Numbered from the stretch's first letter, positions 54,368 to 62,803 are shown. The stretch is 64,000 nt of DNA from Geodermatophilus obscurus (GCF_900115395.1 NZ_FOWE01000005.1:310001-374000); one strand, 5' to 3'. The notes: generated from the sequence alone by a model not told the origin. Made by a program: numbers and translations.

Positions 54368-54950
54368 CGCCGGGCGCCGCCGGTCCCGCCGCCGGTCCCG
54401 CCGCCCGGACCGCCGCCCGCCGGCCGAGGAAGGCCACCAGGCGGTCCTCGGCCGGGGCGGTCGCCGGCAGGTCCACGGGCGCGGCGAACAGCTCCGGCCG
54501 CACGCCGGCGGGCAGCAGCGACGACGCCAGGGCGAGCACCTCGGCGGCCAGGCCCGGCGGCATCGGACGGCCGGAGCCGACAGCCGTGGCGACGTCCCAG
54601 CCGTGCGCCGTCAGCTCCACGGCCCCGTTCCGCGCAGCCGCGGTCGCCCGGCCGGCCCGGTCGCCGTCGGCCGCCGCCCGCGTGACGACGTCGAGCAGGT
54701 GGAGGAGGCGCTCCCCGGCCACGGCCACGGGGTCGGCGTCTCCGGACCGGGCCGGCCGTGGCAGCGCGAACTCCCCGGTGCGGACCAGGGTGGCCAGGCC
54801 GTCCGCGGCGTCGGCCAGGTGCAGCAGCAGGGCACGCAGGTCCCAGTCCGGGCACGGGGTGGGCCGGTCGAGGTCGGTCGCCCCGACCTCGGCCAGGCCC
54901 TCGAGCGCGTAGCCGGTGGCGCGGGCGAGGAGAGCAGTCCCGCCGGTCAC
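54348..54950 (-). CDS. TIGR03086-type DinB/maleylpyruvate isomerase N-domain protein
   Basis: A 200-residue protein with a four-helix DinB-like fold. The motif DLDRPTPCPDWDLRALLLHLADAAD (in part) and ELTAHGWDVATAVG give the three His/Asp metal ligands of the mycothiol-dependent isomerase superfamily. The substrate is unknown. The C-terminal tail is low complexity (AAGPAAGPAAPG). GTG 54950 overlaps the ArsR gene by 4 nt, making an ArsR-SRPBCC plus DinB operon. Confidence 0.85.
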   Translation of the reverse strand: MTGGTALLARATGYALEGLAEVGATDLDRPTPCPDWDLRALLLHLADAADGLATLVRTGEFALPRPARSGDADPVAVAGERLLHLLDVVTRAAADGDRAGRATAAARNGAVELTAHGWDVATAVGSGRPMPPGLAAEVLALASSLLPAGVRPELFAAPVDLPATAPAEDRLVAFLGRRAAVRAAGPAAGPAAPGVSGSVS

Positions 54951-55738
54951 GCCGGCGCCGCCATCTCCCAGGGCGCCTCGGGCAGCACGTCGCCGGTCTC
55001 GAGCAGCGACTTGAGGTTGGCGAGGACGGCGGGCCAGCCGTGCGAGATCTCGCGCAGCGCCTGCCCGTCGGCGAGGTTCTCGTGGGTGACGGTGAGGCGG
55101 ACGATCCCGGCGCCCGGCTCGAGGTCGAAGGTGACCACCGAGTCGCCGCCGGGCGGTTCTTCGCCGCCCGCGTCGCCGAAGGTCATGACCAGGCGGCGCG
55201 GGGGATCGGTCTCGAGGACCCGGCCACCGGCGTCGGCCTCGCCCGAGCCGTCGGTCCGGCGGTGCTCCCAGCGGCTGCCCGGCTGCCAGTCGGAGACGTT
55301 GGCGTGGCCCCAGTAGCGGGCGGTGAGGTCGGCGTCGGTGAGCGCCTGCCAGACCTGTCCGGGGGTGGCCCGGACGTAGGTGACGTAGACGTAGGTGGGG
55401 ACCGGCTCGGACACGGCGAGCTCCTCTGCTGCGTCGCGGATGGCGGCCAGCGCCTGCAGGCGCGGCCGGTCGAACGTCGAGATCCAGCGCTCGCCGATCT
55501 CGGAGATCGCGGCCGGGTTGAGGAAGTGCAGCCGTTCGCGGCCGCGGCGGACGACGGTGACCAGCCCTGCGGAGACCAGGACGTCGAGGTGCTGCGTGGC
55601 CGACTGCCGCGCCATGCCCAGGCGCGCGCAGAGCTCGCCCAGCGTCTGGCCGTCCTGCTCGCGCAGCCGGTCGAGGAGCAGCCGGCGCGTGCGGTCGGCC
55701 AGGGCCTTGAACACCGCGTCGACGTCCGGTGCGTCCAC
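54947..55738 (-). CDS. ArsR-type repressor fused to an SRPBCC/AHSA1 domain
   Basis: A 263-residue fusion. The winged helix (about residues 5-90) contains FKALADRTRRLLLDRLRE, LGMARQSATQHLDVLVSAGL and RGRERLHFLNP. An AHSA1/SRPBCC domain (about 110-263) contains VRATPGQVWQALTDADLTARYW and ends with NLKSLLETG. GTG 55738 is preferred because CATGAT (55745-55750) lies 6 nt before it, with TTGACA at 55770-55775, so upstream ATGs at 55750 and 55768 fall in promoter DNA. A 22-bp palindrome between these boxes suggests autorepression. It is co-transcribed with the DinB-type gene. Confidence 0.87.
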   Translation of the reverse strand: MDAPDVDAVFKALADRTRRLLLDRLREQDGQTLGELCARLGMARQSATQHLDVLVSAGLVTVVRRGRERLHFLNPAAISEIGERWISTFDRPRLQALAAIRDAAEELAVSEPVPTYVYVTYVRATPGQVWQALTDADLTARYWGHANVSDWQPGSRWEHRRTDGSGEADAGGRVLETDPPRRLVMTFGDAGGEEPPGGDSVVTFDLEPGAGIVRLTVTHENLADGQALREISHGWPAVLANLKSLLETGDVLPEAPWEMAAPA

Positions 55739-55747
55739 GTGTCCGAT

Positions 55748-55769
55748 CATGCAGGCATCCACCTGCATG
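55748..55769. promoter_or_regulatory. palindromic operator inside the ArsR-SRPBCC promoter
   Basis: Perfect inverted repeat CATGCAGG-N6-CCTGCATG lies between TTGACA (55770-55775, minus strand) and the -10 box CATGAT (55745-55750), overlapping the latter. Confidence 0.8.
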
Positions 55770-55791
55770 TGTCAACGCGCCGGTACTGGGA

Positions 55792-55895
55792 CGTCCTCCC
55801 TCACCTCCGCGCGTCCTGGCTCACGCCCGCGCGTCCTGGCTCACGGTGGGCGGTGAGGGAGGACGCGCCACGATCAGGTCACCTGATCGTCGCGG
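55792..55895. repeat. dispersed palindromic repeat A, copy 2 (3' of the lipase gene)
   Basis: A 14-bp stem CGTCCTCCCTCACC (55792-55805) pairs with 55852-55865 and encloses a 19-bp direct repeat (55807-55825, 55827-55845). It is followed by a 19-bp palindrome CGATCAGGTCACCTGATCG (55871-55889) and TCGCGG. As at glyA, the palindrome lies about 15 nt past the stop codon of a minus-strand gene. Confidence 0.85.
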
Positions 55896-55903
55896 CCGCC
55901 GGC

Positions 55904-56713
55904 TCAGCCGCCCAGGCGGGCGCAGTCGGCCGGGCCGAGGGGCACCGGGTCGCCGGCCGCCAGCTGGGCGACCACCATCGCCTGCACCAGCGGGTCGCGG
56001 GGGAGCCCGCCGTGCCCCACCTGCGCGCCCGCGCAGACCGACTGCACCTCCAGCTCGAGGGCGCCGTCGAGGCGGGCGGACTCCGGCGGGGTGACCGTCT
56101 CGTCCCGCGCCGTCCAGATCGAGACCCAGGTCGGCCCGTCCGGCGTCTCGTCCCCGCCGTTGAGCTCCGCCAGCAGGTCGCTGTCGGTGGCCAGCTGCCG
56201 GCACGCCTCGGGACACGAACCGGGGGCGACCCGGGTGGCGAGGTCGGCGAGGGTGGTGCCGTGGTGCGGTGAGCCGAGCGTGACCACCCGCCGCGCGACG
56301 CCGGCGCCGCCGTCTGCCACCCACAGCCGGGCGACCACCCCGCCCGCCGAGTAGCCGACGACGTCGACGCTCTCGGCGCCGGTCCGCGCCAGAGCCGCGT
56401 CGGCGGCCTCGTCCAGCGCGACGGCGGCCTGCGCGAGGTCGCCGGTGCCGTCGCCGGGCAGCGCGACGACGGAGGCGTCGCGGCCCTCGGCGGTCAGCCG
56501 GTCGGCCAGCGACGACAGCGAGCCGGTGCCTCCGCCGTACCCGGGGACCAGCAGCACCGGGCCCGGCTCCTCCTGCGACACCGGTGCGGCCGGCGCGGCC
56601 CCGCCGTCCCGGCCGGCGAGGACCAGCACCGTGGCGGCGACGGCGGCCGCGACGACGAGCGCGAGCAGGACCAGCAGCAGACGGCGGCGGGCGGGGGCGA
56701 GGCCGGCGAGCAC
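55904..56713 (-). CDS. membrane-anchored or secreted lipase-like alpha/beta hydrolase
   Basis: A 269-residue lipase-fold protein. An N-terminal hydrophobic segment (about residues 10-33) is a signal anchor. The GxSxG elbow is in VVGYSAGGVVARL (about residue 118), GSPHHGTTL is typical of class 2 triacylglycerol lipases, and His in VGHGGLPRD is the likely catalytic His with Asp in ARDETV. Four Cys (two in GSCPEACRQ, others near the C-terminus) may form disulfides, consistent with export. GTG 56713 overlaps GGGGAG. It is divergent from the phosphatidyltransferase gene. Confidence 0.87.
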   Translation of the reverse strand: MLAGLAPARRRLLLVLLALVVAAAVAATVLVLAGRDGGAAPAAPVSQEEPGPVLLVPGYGGGTGSLSSLADRLTAEGRDASVVALPGDGTGDLAQAAVALDEAADAALARTGAESVDVVGYSAGGVVARLWVADGGAGVARRVVTLGSPHHGTTLADLATRVAPGSCPEACRQLATDSDLLAELNGGDETPDGPTWVSIWTARDETVTPPESARLDGALELEVQSVCAGAQVGHGGLPRDPLVQAMVVAQLAAGDPVPLGPADCARLGG

Positions 56714-56768
56714 CTCCCCACTGTCCCCGGTCCCGCCGGAGGGTGGCGCTGCCGGGGAGACTGCCCGC

Positions 56769-57452
56769 GTGCTGAGCCGTGAGGAGTACCTCGCCGAGTG
56801 GTCGCGCTGGCACGGCGGCACCGACCCGTCGGCCAGCCGGCTGGTGCACGGCTGGCTGTCGCTGGCCTACCGGCTGGCCCGGGCGGTGTCCTGGATGCCG
56901 CCGCTGGCCGCCACCGCGCTCGGCCTGCTGGTGGCGCTGGCGGCGATCGGCCCGGCGCTGGCGGGCGGCGCGTGGCTCGTCGCCGCGGGCCTGCTGGTGG
57001 GGCTCTCGGGCCTCCTCGACTCCCTCGACGGCGCACTCGCGCTGGCCGGCGGACGGGCCTCGCGCCGCGGCTACGTGCTCGACTCCGCCGTCGACCGGCT
57101 CACCGAGGCGGGGTACGCGGTGGCGCTGTGGGCGGCCGGCGCGCCGGGCTGGCTGGCCGCCGTCTTCGGGGCGCTGTGCTGGCTGCCGGACTACCTGCGG
57201 GCCCGGGCCGGGCAGGCCGGCGTCGCCGAGACCGGGTCCATCTCGGTGTGGGAGCGGCCCACCCGGGTCGTGATGACCGGCTTCACCGTCGGGGGCGCCG
57301 GCATCGTCGCCGCGACCGGGCTGGACGCCGTCGCCGGGGTGGCCGACGGCCCCGCGGTCGTGGTGACCACCGGCGCCGCCGTCGGCGCGGTGCTCGGGCT
57401 GGTGGGGACCGCCCAGCTGGGGGTCTCGCTGCGCCGCGCGCTGGGGGAGTGA
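56769..57452 (+). CDS. CDP-alcohol phosphatidyltransferase family protein
   Basis: A 227-residue membrane enzyme with five to six hydrophobic segments. The motif D-x2-D-G-x2-A-R-x8-G-x3-D-x3-D is present as DSLDGALAL, then eight residues, GYVLD and SAVD. All Asp are kept but the Arg of A-R is Leu here. These enzymes transfer a phosphatidyl group from CDP-diacylglycerol to an alcohol. GTG 56769 is used. It lies 79 bp before the kinase gene on the same strand. Confidence 0.82.
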   Translation: MLSREEYLAEWSRWHGGTDPSASRLVHGWLSLAYRLARAVSWMPPLAATALGLLVALAAIGPALAGGAWLVAAGLLVGLSGLLDSLDGALALAGGRASRRGYVLDSAVDRLTEAGYAVALWAAGAPGWLAAVFGALCWLPDYLRARAGQAGVAETGSISVWERPTRVVMTGFTVGGAGIVAATGLDAVAGVADGPAVVVTTGAAVGAVLGLVGTAQLGVSLRRALGE

Positions 57453-57531
57453 CCGACGCCGGGCGGCGGGCGCACCCGGGCGCCTCTTAGGGTTGCGCTG
57501 CCAGCCGTCGGCCCGTCCACCAGGAGCCCCC

Positions 57532-58509
57532 GTGCCCGTCCTCGTCACCGGCTCCATCGCCACCGACCACCTCATGACGTTCCCCGGCCGGTTCACCGAC
57601 CAGTTCGTCGAGGGTCAGATGGAGAACGTCTCCCTGTCGTTCCTCGTCGACGACCTCATCCAGCACCGCGGGGGTGCCGGCGCGAACATGGCCTACGGCC
57701 TGGGGCTGCTGGGCCTCGCCCCGGTGCTGGTCGGGTCGGTGGGCAGCGACTTCGCTGACTACGACGCCTGGCTCACCCGGCACGGCGTCGACACCGGCGA
57801 CGTGCGGTGGTCGGAGATCAAGCACACCGCCCGGTTCGTCTGCACCACCGACGCGGTCAACAACCAGATCGCGTCCTTCTACTCGGGGGCGATGAGCGAG
57901 GCCGGCGAGATCGAGCTGGCGCCGGTGTGCGCCCGCGTCGGCGCGCCCGACCTCGTCGTCATCGGGCCCAACGACCCGAAGGCGATGGTGCGCCACACCC
58001 AGGAGTGCCGGGACCGCGGCTACGCCTTCGCCGCCGACCCCAGCCAGCAGCTGGCCTGGGCCGACGGGGAGATGATCCGCGACCTCGTCGACGGCGCCGA
58101 CCTGCTGTTCACCAACGAGTACGAGTCCGCGCTGCTCATGCAGAAGACCGGGTGGGACGCTGCGGAGATCCTCGCCCGCGTCGGCACCTGGGTCACCACC
58201 CGCGCCGCGCAGGGCGTGCTGGTCCGGCAGCGGGGCGCCGACCCGATCGAGGTCATCGCCGTCCCCGAGACCAAGCCCGTCGAGCCCACCGGCGGCGGGG
58301 ACGCCCTGCGCGCCGGCTTCATCGCCGCCCGCACGTGGGGGCTCGGCCTGGAGCGCGCCACCCAGCTCGGGTCCGCGGTGGCCACCGAAGCGGTCGAGGT
58401 CGTCGGCACGCAGGAGTACGAGCTGCGCCGCGAGCCGTTCCTCGAGCGGTTCGCCGCCGCCTTCGGCGACGCGGCCGCCGCCGAGGTCGCCGCCCACCTG
58501 CCGGCCTGA
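57532..58509 (+). CDS. carbohydrate/adenosine kinase of the ribokinase (PfkB) family
   Basis: A 325-residue PfkB kinase. HRGGAGANMAYGLG (substrate side), FVCTTDAVNNQIASFYSGAM and the catalytic region EPTGGGDALRAGF are visible; the catalytic Asp of GGGDA is intact, though most members read TGVGDAF. It corresponds to M. tuberculosis Rv2202c (adenosine kinase AdoK/CbhK), which in that genome sits near asnB; here it is 50 kb away. GTG 57532 has AGGAG 5 nt upstream. The repeat-B hairpin follows its stop. Confidence 0.88.
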   Translation: MPVLVTGSIATDHLMTFPGRFTDQFVEGQMENVSLSFLVDDLIQHRGGAGANMAYGLGLLGLAPVLVGSVGSDFADYDAWLTRHGVDTGDVRWSEIKHTARFVCTTDAVNNQIASFYSGAMSEAGEIELAPVCARVGAPDLVVIGPNDPKAMVRHTQECRDRGYAFAADPSQQLAWADGEMIRDLVDGADLLFTNEYESALLMQKTGWDAAEILARVGTWVTTRAAQGVLVRQRGADPIEVIAVPETKPVEPTGGGDALRAGFIAARTWGLGLERATQLGSAVATEAVEVVGTQEYELRREPFLERFAAAFGDAAAAEVAAHLPA

Positions 58510-58518
58510 CCCCTCCCC

Positions 58519-58577
58519 GGCAAAGGAAGCGATGCCCGCGTCCTGGCACCCTGGACGTGGGTGTCGCTTCCTATGCC
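58519..58577. repeat. dispersed hairpin repeat B, copy 2
   Basis: Same outline as the copy at 44372: GGCA/TGCC outer stem, one unpaired position, then AGGAAGCGATGC in a 20-bp stem closed partly by G-U pairs, so the RNA rather than the DNA form is perfect. It lies between convergent genes, and the TAG stop of the flavin reductase gene (58571-58573) lies in the right arm. Confidence 0.85.
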
Positions 58578-59239
58578 TCCGAGTCGCCGCGGACCTGCTC
58601 GCCGATGGTGGGGTCCTCGGCCCACGTCGAGTAGGGGATCCGCGGGATCGTCCGGACCTCGCCCACGGTGCACCACTCGTTGCCCCCGAGGCGGGCCAGC
58701 GGCCGCAGCTCCTCGATCCGCGGCCGGCCGTCGCGGACGGCGTCGCTGACCACGCTCACCCACTCGACCCGGCCGAAGACGACGGTGCTGTCACCGAGCC
58801 GCAGCGTCGAGTGCAGCGTGCACTCGATGGTCACCGGCGACTGCGCCACCCGCAGCGCGCCCACCTTCTCGCTGGGCTCGAGCCGGATCCCGGCCGCCTC
58901 GGCCTCGCTCTGGTCCGGCGGGAAGTCGGTGCCGGTGGCGTTGGCCTGCTCGAAGAGCTCCTCGGGCACCAGGTTGACCGTGAAGTCGCCGGTCGCCTCG
59001 ACGTTGGTCAGCGAGTCCTTGCGCCCGACGGAGGTGAACTGCACGACCGGCGGCTGCACGCACGCGACCGTGTAGAAGGAGTGCGGCGCCAGGTTGTGCA
59101 CGCCCTCGGCCGAGCGGGACAGCACCCACGCGATCGGCCGGGGCACGACGACCGAGTTCATCACCCGGTAGAAGTCCGACGGGCGCATCCCGGCCGGGTC
59201 GAAGGGGGTGCGGGGCCGGCTCGGCTCGGGTGAGGTCAC
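58571..59239 (-). CDS. flavin reductase-like (FMN-binding split barrel) protein
   Basis: A 222-residue protein of the flavin reductase/DIM6-NTAB family. MNSVVVPRPIAWVLSR, NLAPHSFYTVACVQPP and NVEATGDFTVNLVPEELFEQ are family features that bind FMN. It may supply reduced flavin or act as an oxidoreductase itself. GTG 59239 is 18 nt after the glycosyltransferase stop, so it is the last gene of the ybaK-GNAT-carotenoid operon; a CAGGAT box upstream could add a local promoter. Its TAG stop lies in a repeat-B hairpin. Confidence 0.88.
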   Translation of the reverse strand: MTSPEPSRPRTPFDPAGMRPSDFYRVMNSVVVPRPIAWVLSRSAEGVHNLAPHSFYTVACVQPPVVQFTSVGRKDSLTNVEATGDFTVNLVPEELFEQANATGTDFPPDQSEAEAAGIRLEPSEKVGALRVAQSPVTIECTLHSTLRLGDSTVVFGRVEWVSVVSDAVRDGRPRIEELRPLARLGGNEWCTVGEVRTIPRIPYSTWAEDPTIGEQVRGDSEA

Positions 59240-59257
59240 GCCCCATCCTGTCCCGGC

Positions 59258-60358
59258 TCAGCCGACCGCGCGTCCCCGCCAGGTCAGCGTCCCGCGCCGG
59301 CGTCCGGCGAGCGAGCGCACCAGCAGCACGTCGAGCGCCAGCAGCGACACCGGGTGGGCGAGCGCGTCGGGCCACACCCGGCTACCGGTGACCGCCGCGC
59401 TCACCGCGCGCCCGGCCACCCCGGCCGCCCAGCCGAGCTGGCCGGCCCGCGAGCCGCCCAGCGCGGCCAGCGGCGGGACGACGCCGACGGCGGTCAGCAC
59501 GGCCGCCGCGGCCGCCGACGCCACCGGCGAGCCCCCGACCGACGCCCACAGCGACTTGCCGTAGCCCTCGCGCATCGCCGCCCAGCCGTCGTACATCCGG
59601 CACTCCGCCAGTGCGGCGCCGGCCGCGGGCACCGCCCGCCCGCCCGCGCGCTTCACCGCCCGGGCCAGCGCGACGTCCTCCACCACCTCGTCCCGCACCG
59701 CCGCGTGCCCGCGGGCGCGCAGGTAGCCGCGCCGCGTCAGGGCGAGGAACTGCCCGTTGGCGGCGGTCAGCGACGGCCGCCGCGAGCGCTCGGCGGCCCG
59801 CAGCGGCAGCGTCGTCATCCACAGCCACGGCGACAGCGGCTGCACCAGCCGCTCGGCCGCGGTGCCGGCGACCGGGCGGGGCCACGGCGAGACGAGGTCC
59901 AGCCCGTGCGCGTCCAGCAGCGCCACGGCAGCGGCGACGGCGTCGGGGGAGAGGCGCACGTCGGCGTCGACGAAGACGAGCACGCCGTCCTCGGTGAGGG
60001 TCTGCGCGCCCACCCAGCAGGCGTGCGGCTTGCCCAGCCAGCCCTCCGGGACCCCGCCCGCGGGCACCAGCCGCACCCGCGGGTCCGCCACGGCGCGGAC
60101 GACGCCGGCGGTGCCGTCGGTGGAGCCGTCGTCGACGACGACGACCCGCAGGTCGGGCACCCCGCGGGACGCGAGCACGGCGGCCAGGCACCCGCCGACC
60201 TGCGCCTCCTCGTCCCGGACCGGGACGACGACGGTCACCGGTCGGCGCACCTCCGGCGGGGACGCCGGGGGGCGGCGCAGCAGGACGGCGTTGACGCACG
60301 CGTGCGCGGCGCCGGCGACGGCCAGGCCGGACAGCACCCGGACGACCGGGCCGCTCAC
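59258..60358 (-). CDS. GT2 glycosyltransferase, probably carotenoid-modifying
   Basis: A 366-residue membrane glycosyltransferase. The GT-A domain contains VTVVVPVRDEEAQVGG, VVVVDDGSTDGTAG, VFVDADVRLSP (the DxD) and VEDVALARAVKR. Hydrophobic segments are at the N-terminus (residues 5-25) and the C-terminus (about 280-345). Its overlap with the carotenoid biosynthesis gene points to glycosylation of a hydroxylated carotenoid, as for CruG, but this is inferred from context. GTG 60358 overlaps that gene by 4 nt. Confidence 0.87.
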   Translation of the reverse strand: MSGPVVRVLSGLAVAGAAHACVNAVLLRRPPASPPEVRRPVTVVVPVRDEEAQVGGCLAAVLASRGVPDLRVVVVDDGSTDGTAGVVRAVADPRVRLVPAGGVPEGWLGKPHACWVGAQTLTEDGVLVFVDADVRLSPDAVAAAVALLDAHGLDLVSPWPRPVAGTAAERLVQPLSPWLWMTTLPLRAAERSRRPSLTAANGQFLALTRRGYLRARGHAAVRDEVVEDVALARAVKRAGGRAVPAAGAALAECRMYDGWAAMREGYGKSLWASVGGSPVASAAAAAVLTAVGVVPPLAALGGSRAGQLGWAAGVAGRAVSAAVTGSRVWPDALAHPVSLLALDVLLVRSLAGRRRGTLTWRGRAVG

Positions 60359-61158
60359 CGCCGCCGGGCCTGCAGTGCGAGCACCGCCAGCACGACGAGC
60401 GAGAGCGCCGCGCCCCAGGCCGCCGAGCCGGGCAGGTCCAGCCACAGCGCGTGCGCGAGCGCCCCGCCGGCGACCATCCAGCCGATCACCAGCAGCGGGG
60501 CGGCGTCGGCGGGCCGGCCCGGCACCGCGGTGCGCTCGACGGCGAGCTCGAGCAGCGTCATGAGGACCAGTCCGGCCAGCAGCCAGCCGCCCAGGTTGGT
60601 CAGCGGCACGGTGTCGATGCCGGGCAGTCCCGGGGTGGGCTCCGCCCAGGTCCAGTAGCCGGCCTGCACGAGCTGGGGGTCGAGGACGACGTCCCAGCCG
60701 GCGAACACGGCCGCCGCGACGGCGACCCGGGCTCCGCGCCGCCGGGAGGGCCGGACGCGGCGGGTGAGCGGCCCGGCGAGCACCCGGCTCGGCCAGGCCA
60801 TCATCAGCCACGCCAGCGGCACGAGGAACGGGACGCCCAGCAGCGTCGGGCCCAGCGCGTCGCTGTAGGTGTAGGGGCCGTAGGGGAAGCCGGTGGCCAG
60901 CCCGACGGACTCGAAGACCACCGCGGTGACCGCGACCAGCCCCAGGACCGCCGCGCCGGTGCGGGCGCCGTGCGCGGCGGCGGCCGCGGTGACCGACACG
61001 GCCGCACCCAGCAGCACGATCGTCCAGGACACGGTGTCGCGGGCCGCGCCGTCGGTGAGCGGGTAGGCGATCGCGGCGAGCACCAGCAGCACGGCGAGGA
61101 CCAGCGGGACGCGGGCGGGGACACCGGCGCGGCGCACGGCCGCCGTCGTCGCGCTCAC
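60355..61158 (-). CDS. carotenoid biosynthesis protein (DUF422/CruF-like)
   Basis: A 267-residue protein with seven to eight transmembrane helices. VFESVGLATGFPYGPYTYSD, LGVPFLVPLAWLMM, GWDVVLDPQLVQAGYWTW and IDTVPLTNLGGWLLAG are the conserved blocks of the DUF422 family, which includes the carotenoid 1',2'-hydratase CruF and the bacterioruberin-type hydratase. It likely hydrates an acyclic carotene end. GTG 61158 overlaps the CrtI-like gene and its 3' end overlaps the glycosyltransferase, both by 4 nt. Confidence 0.88.
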   Translation of the reverse strand: MSATTAAVRRAGVPARVPLVLAVLLVLAAIAYPLTDGAARDTVSWTIVLLGAAVSVTAAAAAHGARTGAAVLGLVAVTAVVFESVGLATGFPYGPYTYSDALGPTLLGVPFLVPLAWLMMAWPSRVLAGPLTRRVRPSRRRGARVAVAAAVFAGWDVVLDPQLVQAGYWTWAEPTPGLPGIDTVPLTNLGGWLLAGLVLMTLLELAVERTAVPGRPADAAPLLVIGWMVAGGALAHALWLDLPGSAAWGAALSLVVLAVLALQARRR

Positions 61159-62801
61159 CGGGCGGTCCGGACCAGCCGCCCGGCCGCCTCCTGCACGCGG
61201 GCACGGGCCCGGGCCAGCAGGGGGCGGTCGGCCAGCACCGTCCGCGCCGCCGTCCGGCCCGAGTTGCCCGACACCCCGCCGCCGGGGTGGGTGGAGGCGC
61301 CGGCCAGGTAGAGCCCGTCGAGCCCGGGCACGCGGTAGCCCGACAGCGCCGGCGTCGGCCGGAAGGCGAACATGCTGGCCAGGCCCATCTCCACGTGCAT
61401 CACGTTGCCCCGCAGCAGGGACAGCTCGCGCTCGAGCAGCAGCGGCGTCTGGACGTACACGTCCTGCACGGAGTCGGCGAAGCCCGGTGCGTACCGGTCG
61501 ACGGCGGCCACCAGCCGCTGTGCCTCGGCCTCGGCCAGGGCGTCCCAGTCGCCGCCGTCGGCGAGGTCGTAGGGGTACCACTGCCCCCACACGGTGACCA
61601 CGTGCCGTCCGGGTGGGGCGAGGGTGTCGTCGCTGGCGGAGAACGACATCGCCAGCGGCACCGGCTCGCGCGGCAGGCGGCCGGCCAGCCAGTCGCCGTG
61701 CGCGGCGGCGAGCTGGGCGCGGTCGGTGCACAGCAGCTGCAGGCCCTGGGCGGAGACCGCGGGGTCGACGCCGGGGTAGACCGGCACGGCGTCGGTGAGG
61801 CAGCGCAGCACCAGGCCGAAGCCGTTGCCCACCGGCGGGGCGGCGTCGGCCAGGGCCGGCGGGGCGGATTCGCCGGCGAGGTCGCGGGTGGCCAGCACGT
61901 GGCAGGCGGCGACGACGACGGGGGCCGCGATCCGCCGTCCCGAGACGGTCTCGACGCCGGTGACGCGGCCGTCCTCGACGAGCAGCCGCGCGGCGCCGTC
62001 GCCGAGGGTGACCCGCCCGCCGTCGGACTCCAGCCGTGCGCGCAGGGCCGCCGTCAGCCCGCCGGAGCCGCCCACGGGGTGGCCGGGCGGCACGTCGTGC
62101 AGCAGTGCCACCCACGCCACCATCGCGGCGGTGCCGGGCTCGGACATCGGCGGCCCGGACTGCGCGCCGAACCAGGCCAGCGCCGCCTTGAGCCGCTCGC
62201 TGGTGAACCAGCGGTCGAGCAGCGCGTCGCCGGAGCCGAGGAAGTCGACGGCGAGGTCGCCGCCGGGCGTGCGCGGGTTGCCGCCGCTGGGCGCACCCAG
62301 CGGCCAGAACGCGCGGACGAGGCCCAGCGGGGTCGGCCGGCGCCCGAAGGAGTCGACGACGGCGCGGCTGCGCGGGCCCCACACGCCGACGAACCGGCGG
62401 TAGGCCTCGGCGTCGGCCTCCCCGCACGCGGCGGCGATCGAGGCGCAGGTGGCGTCGAGGTCGACGGAGAAGACCAGCGGCCGGCCGTCGGGACCCGGGT
62501 CGCCCGGGGACGGCGCGGGCGCGAAGCCCCACGGGTCGCAGTCGAGGTAGCGCAGCCCGTGGGCGGCCAGGTCGAGCTCCTCGACGACGCCGCTGTGCCG
62601 GACGATGACGTGCGCGCTGGAGCCGCGGTCGACGCGGACGCCCGGCCAGCGCTCGACGGTGGACACCGCCCCGCCGAGGACGTCGTCGCGCTCCACCACC
62701 TCCACGGTCAGGCCGGCGCGGGCGAGGTAGCAGGCCGCGACCAGGCCGTTGTGGCCGGCGCCCACCACGACGGCGTCGGCGCCGGTGCGTGGCTCCCGCA
62801 C
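61155..62801 (-). CDS. CrtI/PYROXD2-like FAD-dependent oxidoreductase
   Basis: A 548-residue FAD protein of the phytoene desaturase superfamily. The N-terminus VVVGAGHNGLVAACYLARAG and GGAVST bind FAD, and GLYLAGASTHPGGGVSGNSG is the C-terminal FAD motif. The HNGL signature places it nearer the PYROXD2/retinol-reductase-like branch than true CrtI at 45356. Its neighbours (DUF422, GT2) suggest a carotenoid desaturase or saturase step. GTG 62801 is 2 nt after the GNAT stop; the end overlaps the DUF422 gene by 4 nt. Confidence 0.88.
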   Translation of the reverse strand: MREPRTGADAVVVGAGHNGLVAACYLARAGLTVEVVERDDVLGGAVSTVERWPGVRVDRGSSAHVIVRHSGVVEELDLAAHGLRYLDCDPWGFAPAPSPGDPGPDGRPLVFSVDLDATCASIAAACGEADAEAYRRFVGVWGPRSRAVVDSFGRRPTPLGLVRAFWPLGAPSGGNPRTPGGDLAVDFLGSGDALLDRWFTSERLKAALAWFGAQSGPPMSEPGTAAMVAWVALLHDVPPGHPVGGSGGLTAALRARLESDGGRVTLGDGAARLLVEDGRVTGVETVSGRRIAAPVVVAACHVLATRDLAGESAPPALADAAPPVGNGFGLVLRCLTDAVPVYPGVDPAVSAQGLQLLCTDRAQLAAAHGDWLAGRLPREPVPLAMSFSASDDTLAPPGRHVVTVWGQWYPYDLADGGDWDALAEAEAQRLVAAVDRYAPGFADSVQDVYVQTPLLLERELSLLRGNVMHVEMGLASMFAFRPTPALSGYRVPGLDGLYLAGASTHPGGGVSGNSGRTAARTVLADRPLLARARARVQEAAGRLVRTAR

Positions 62802-62803
62802 GC

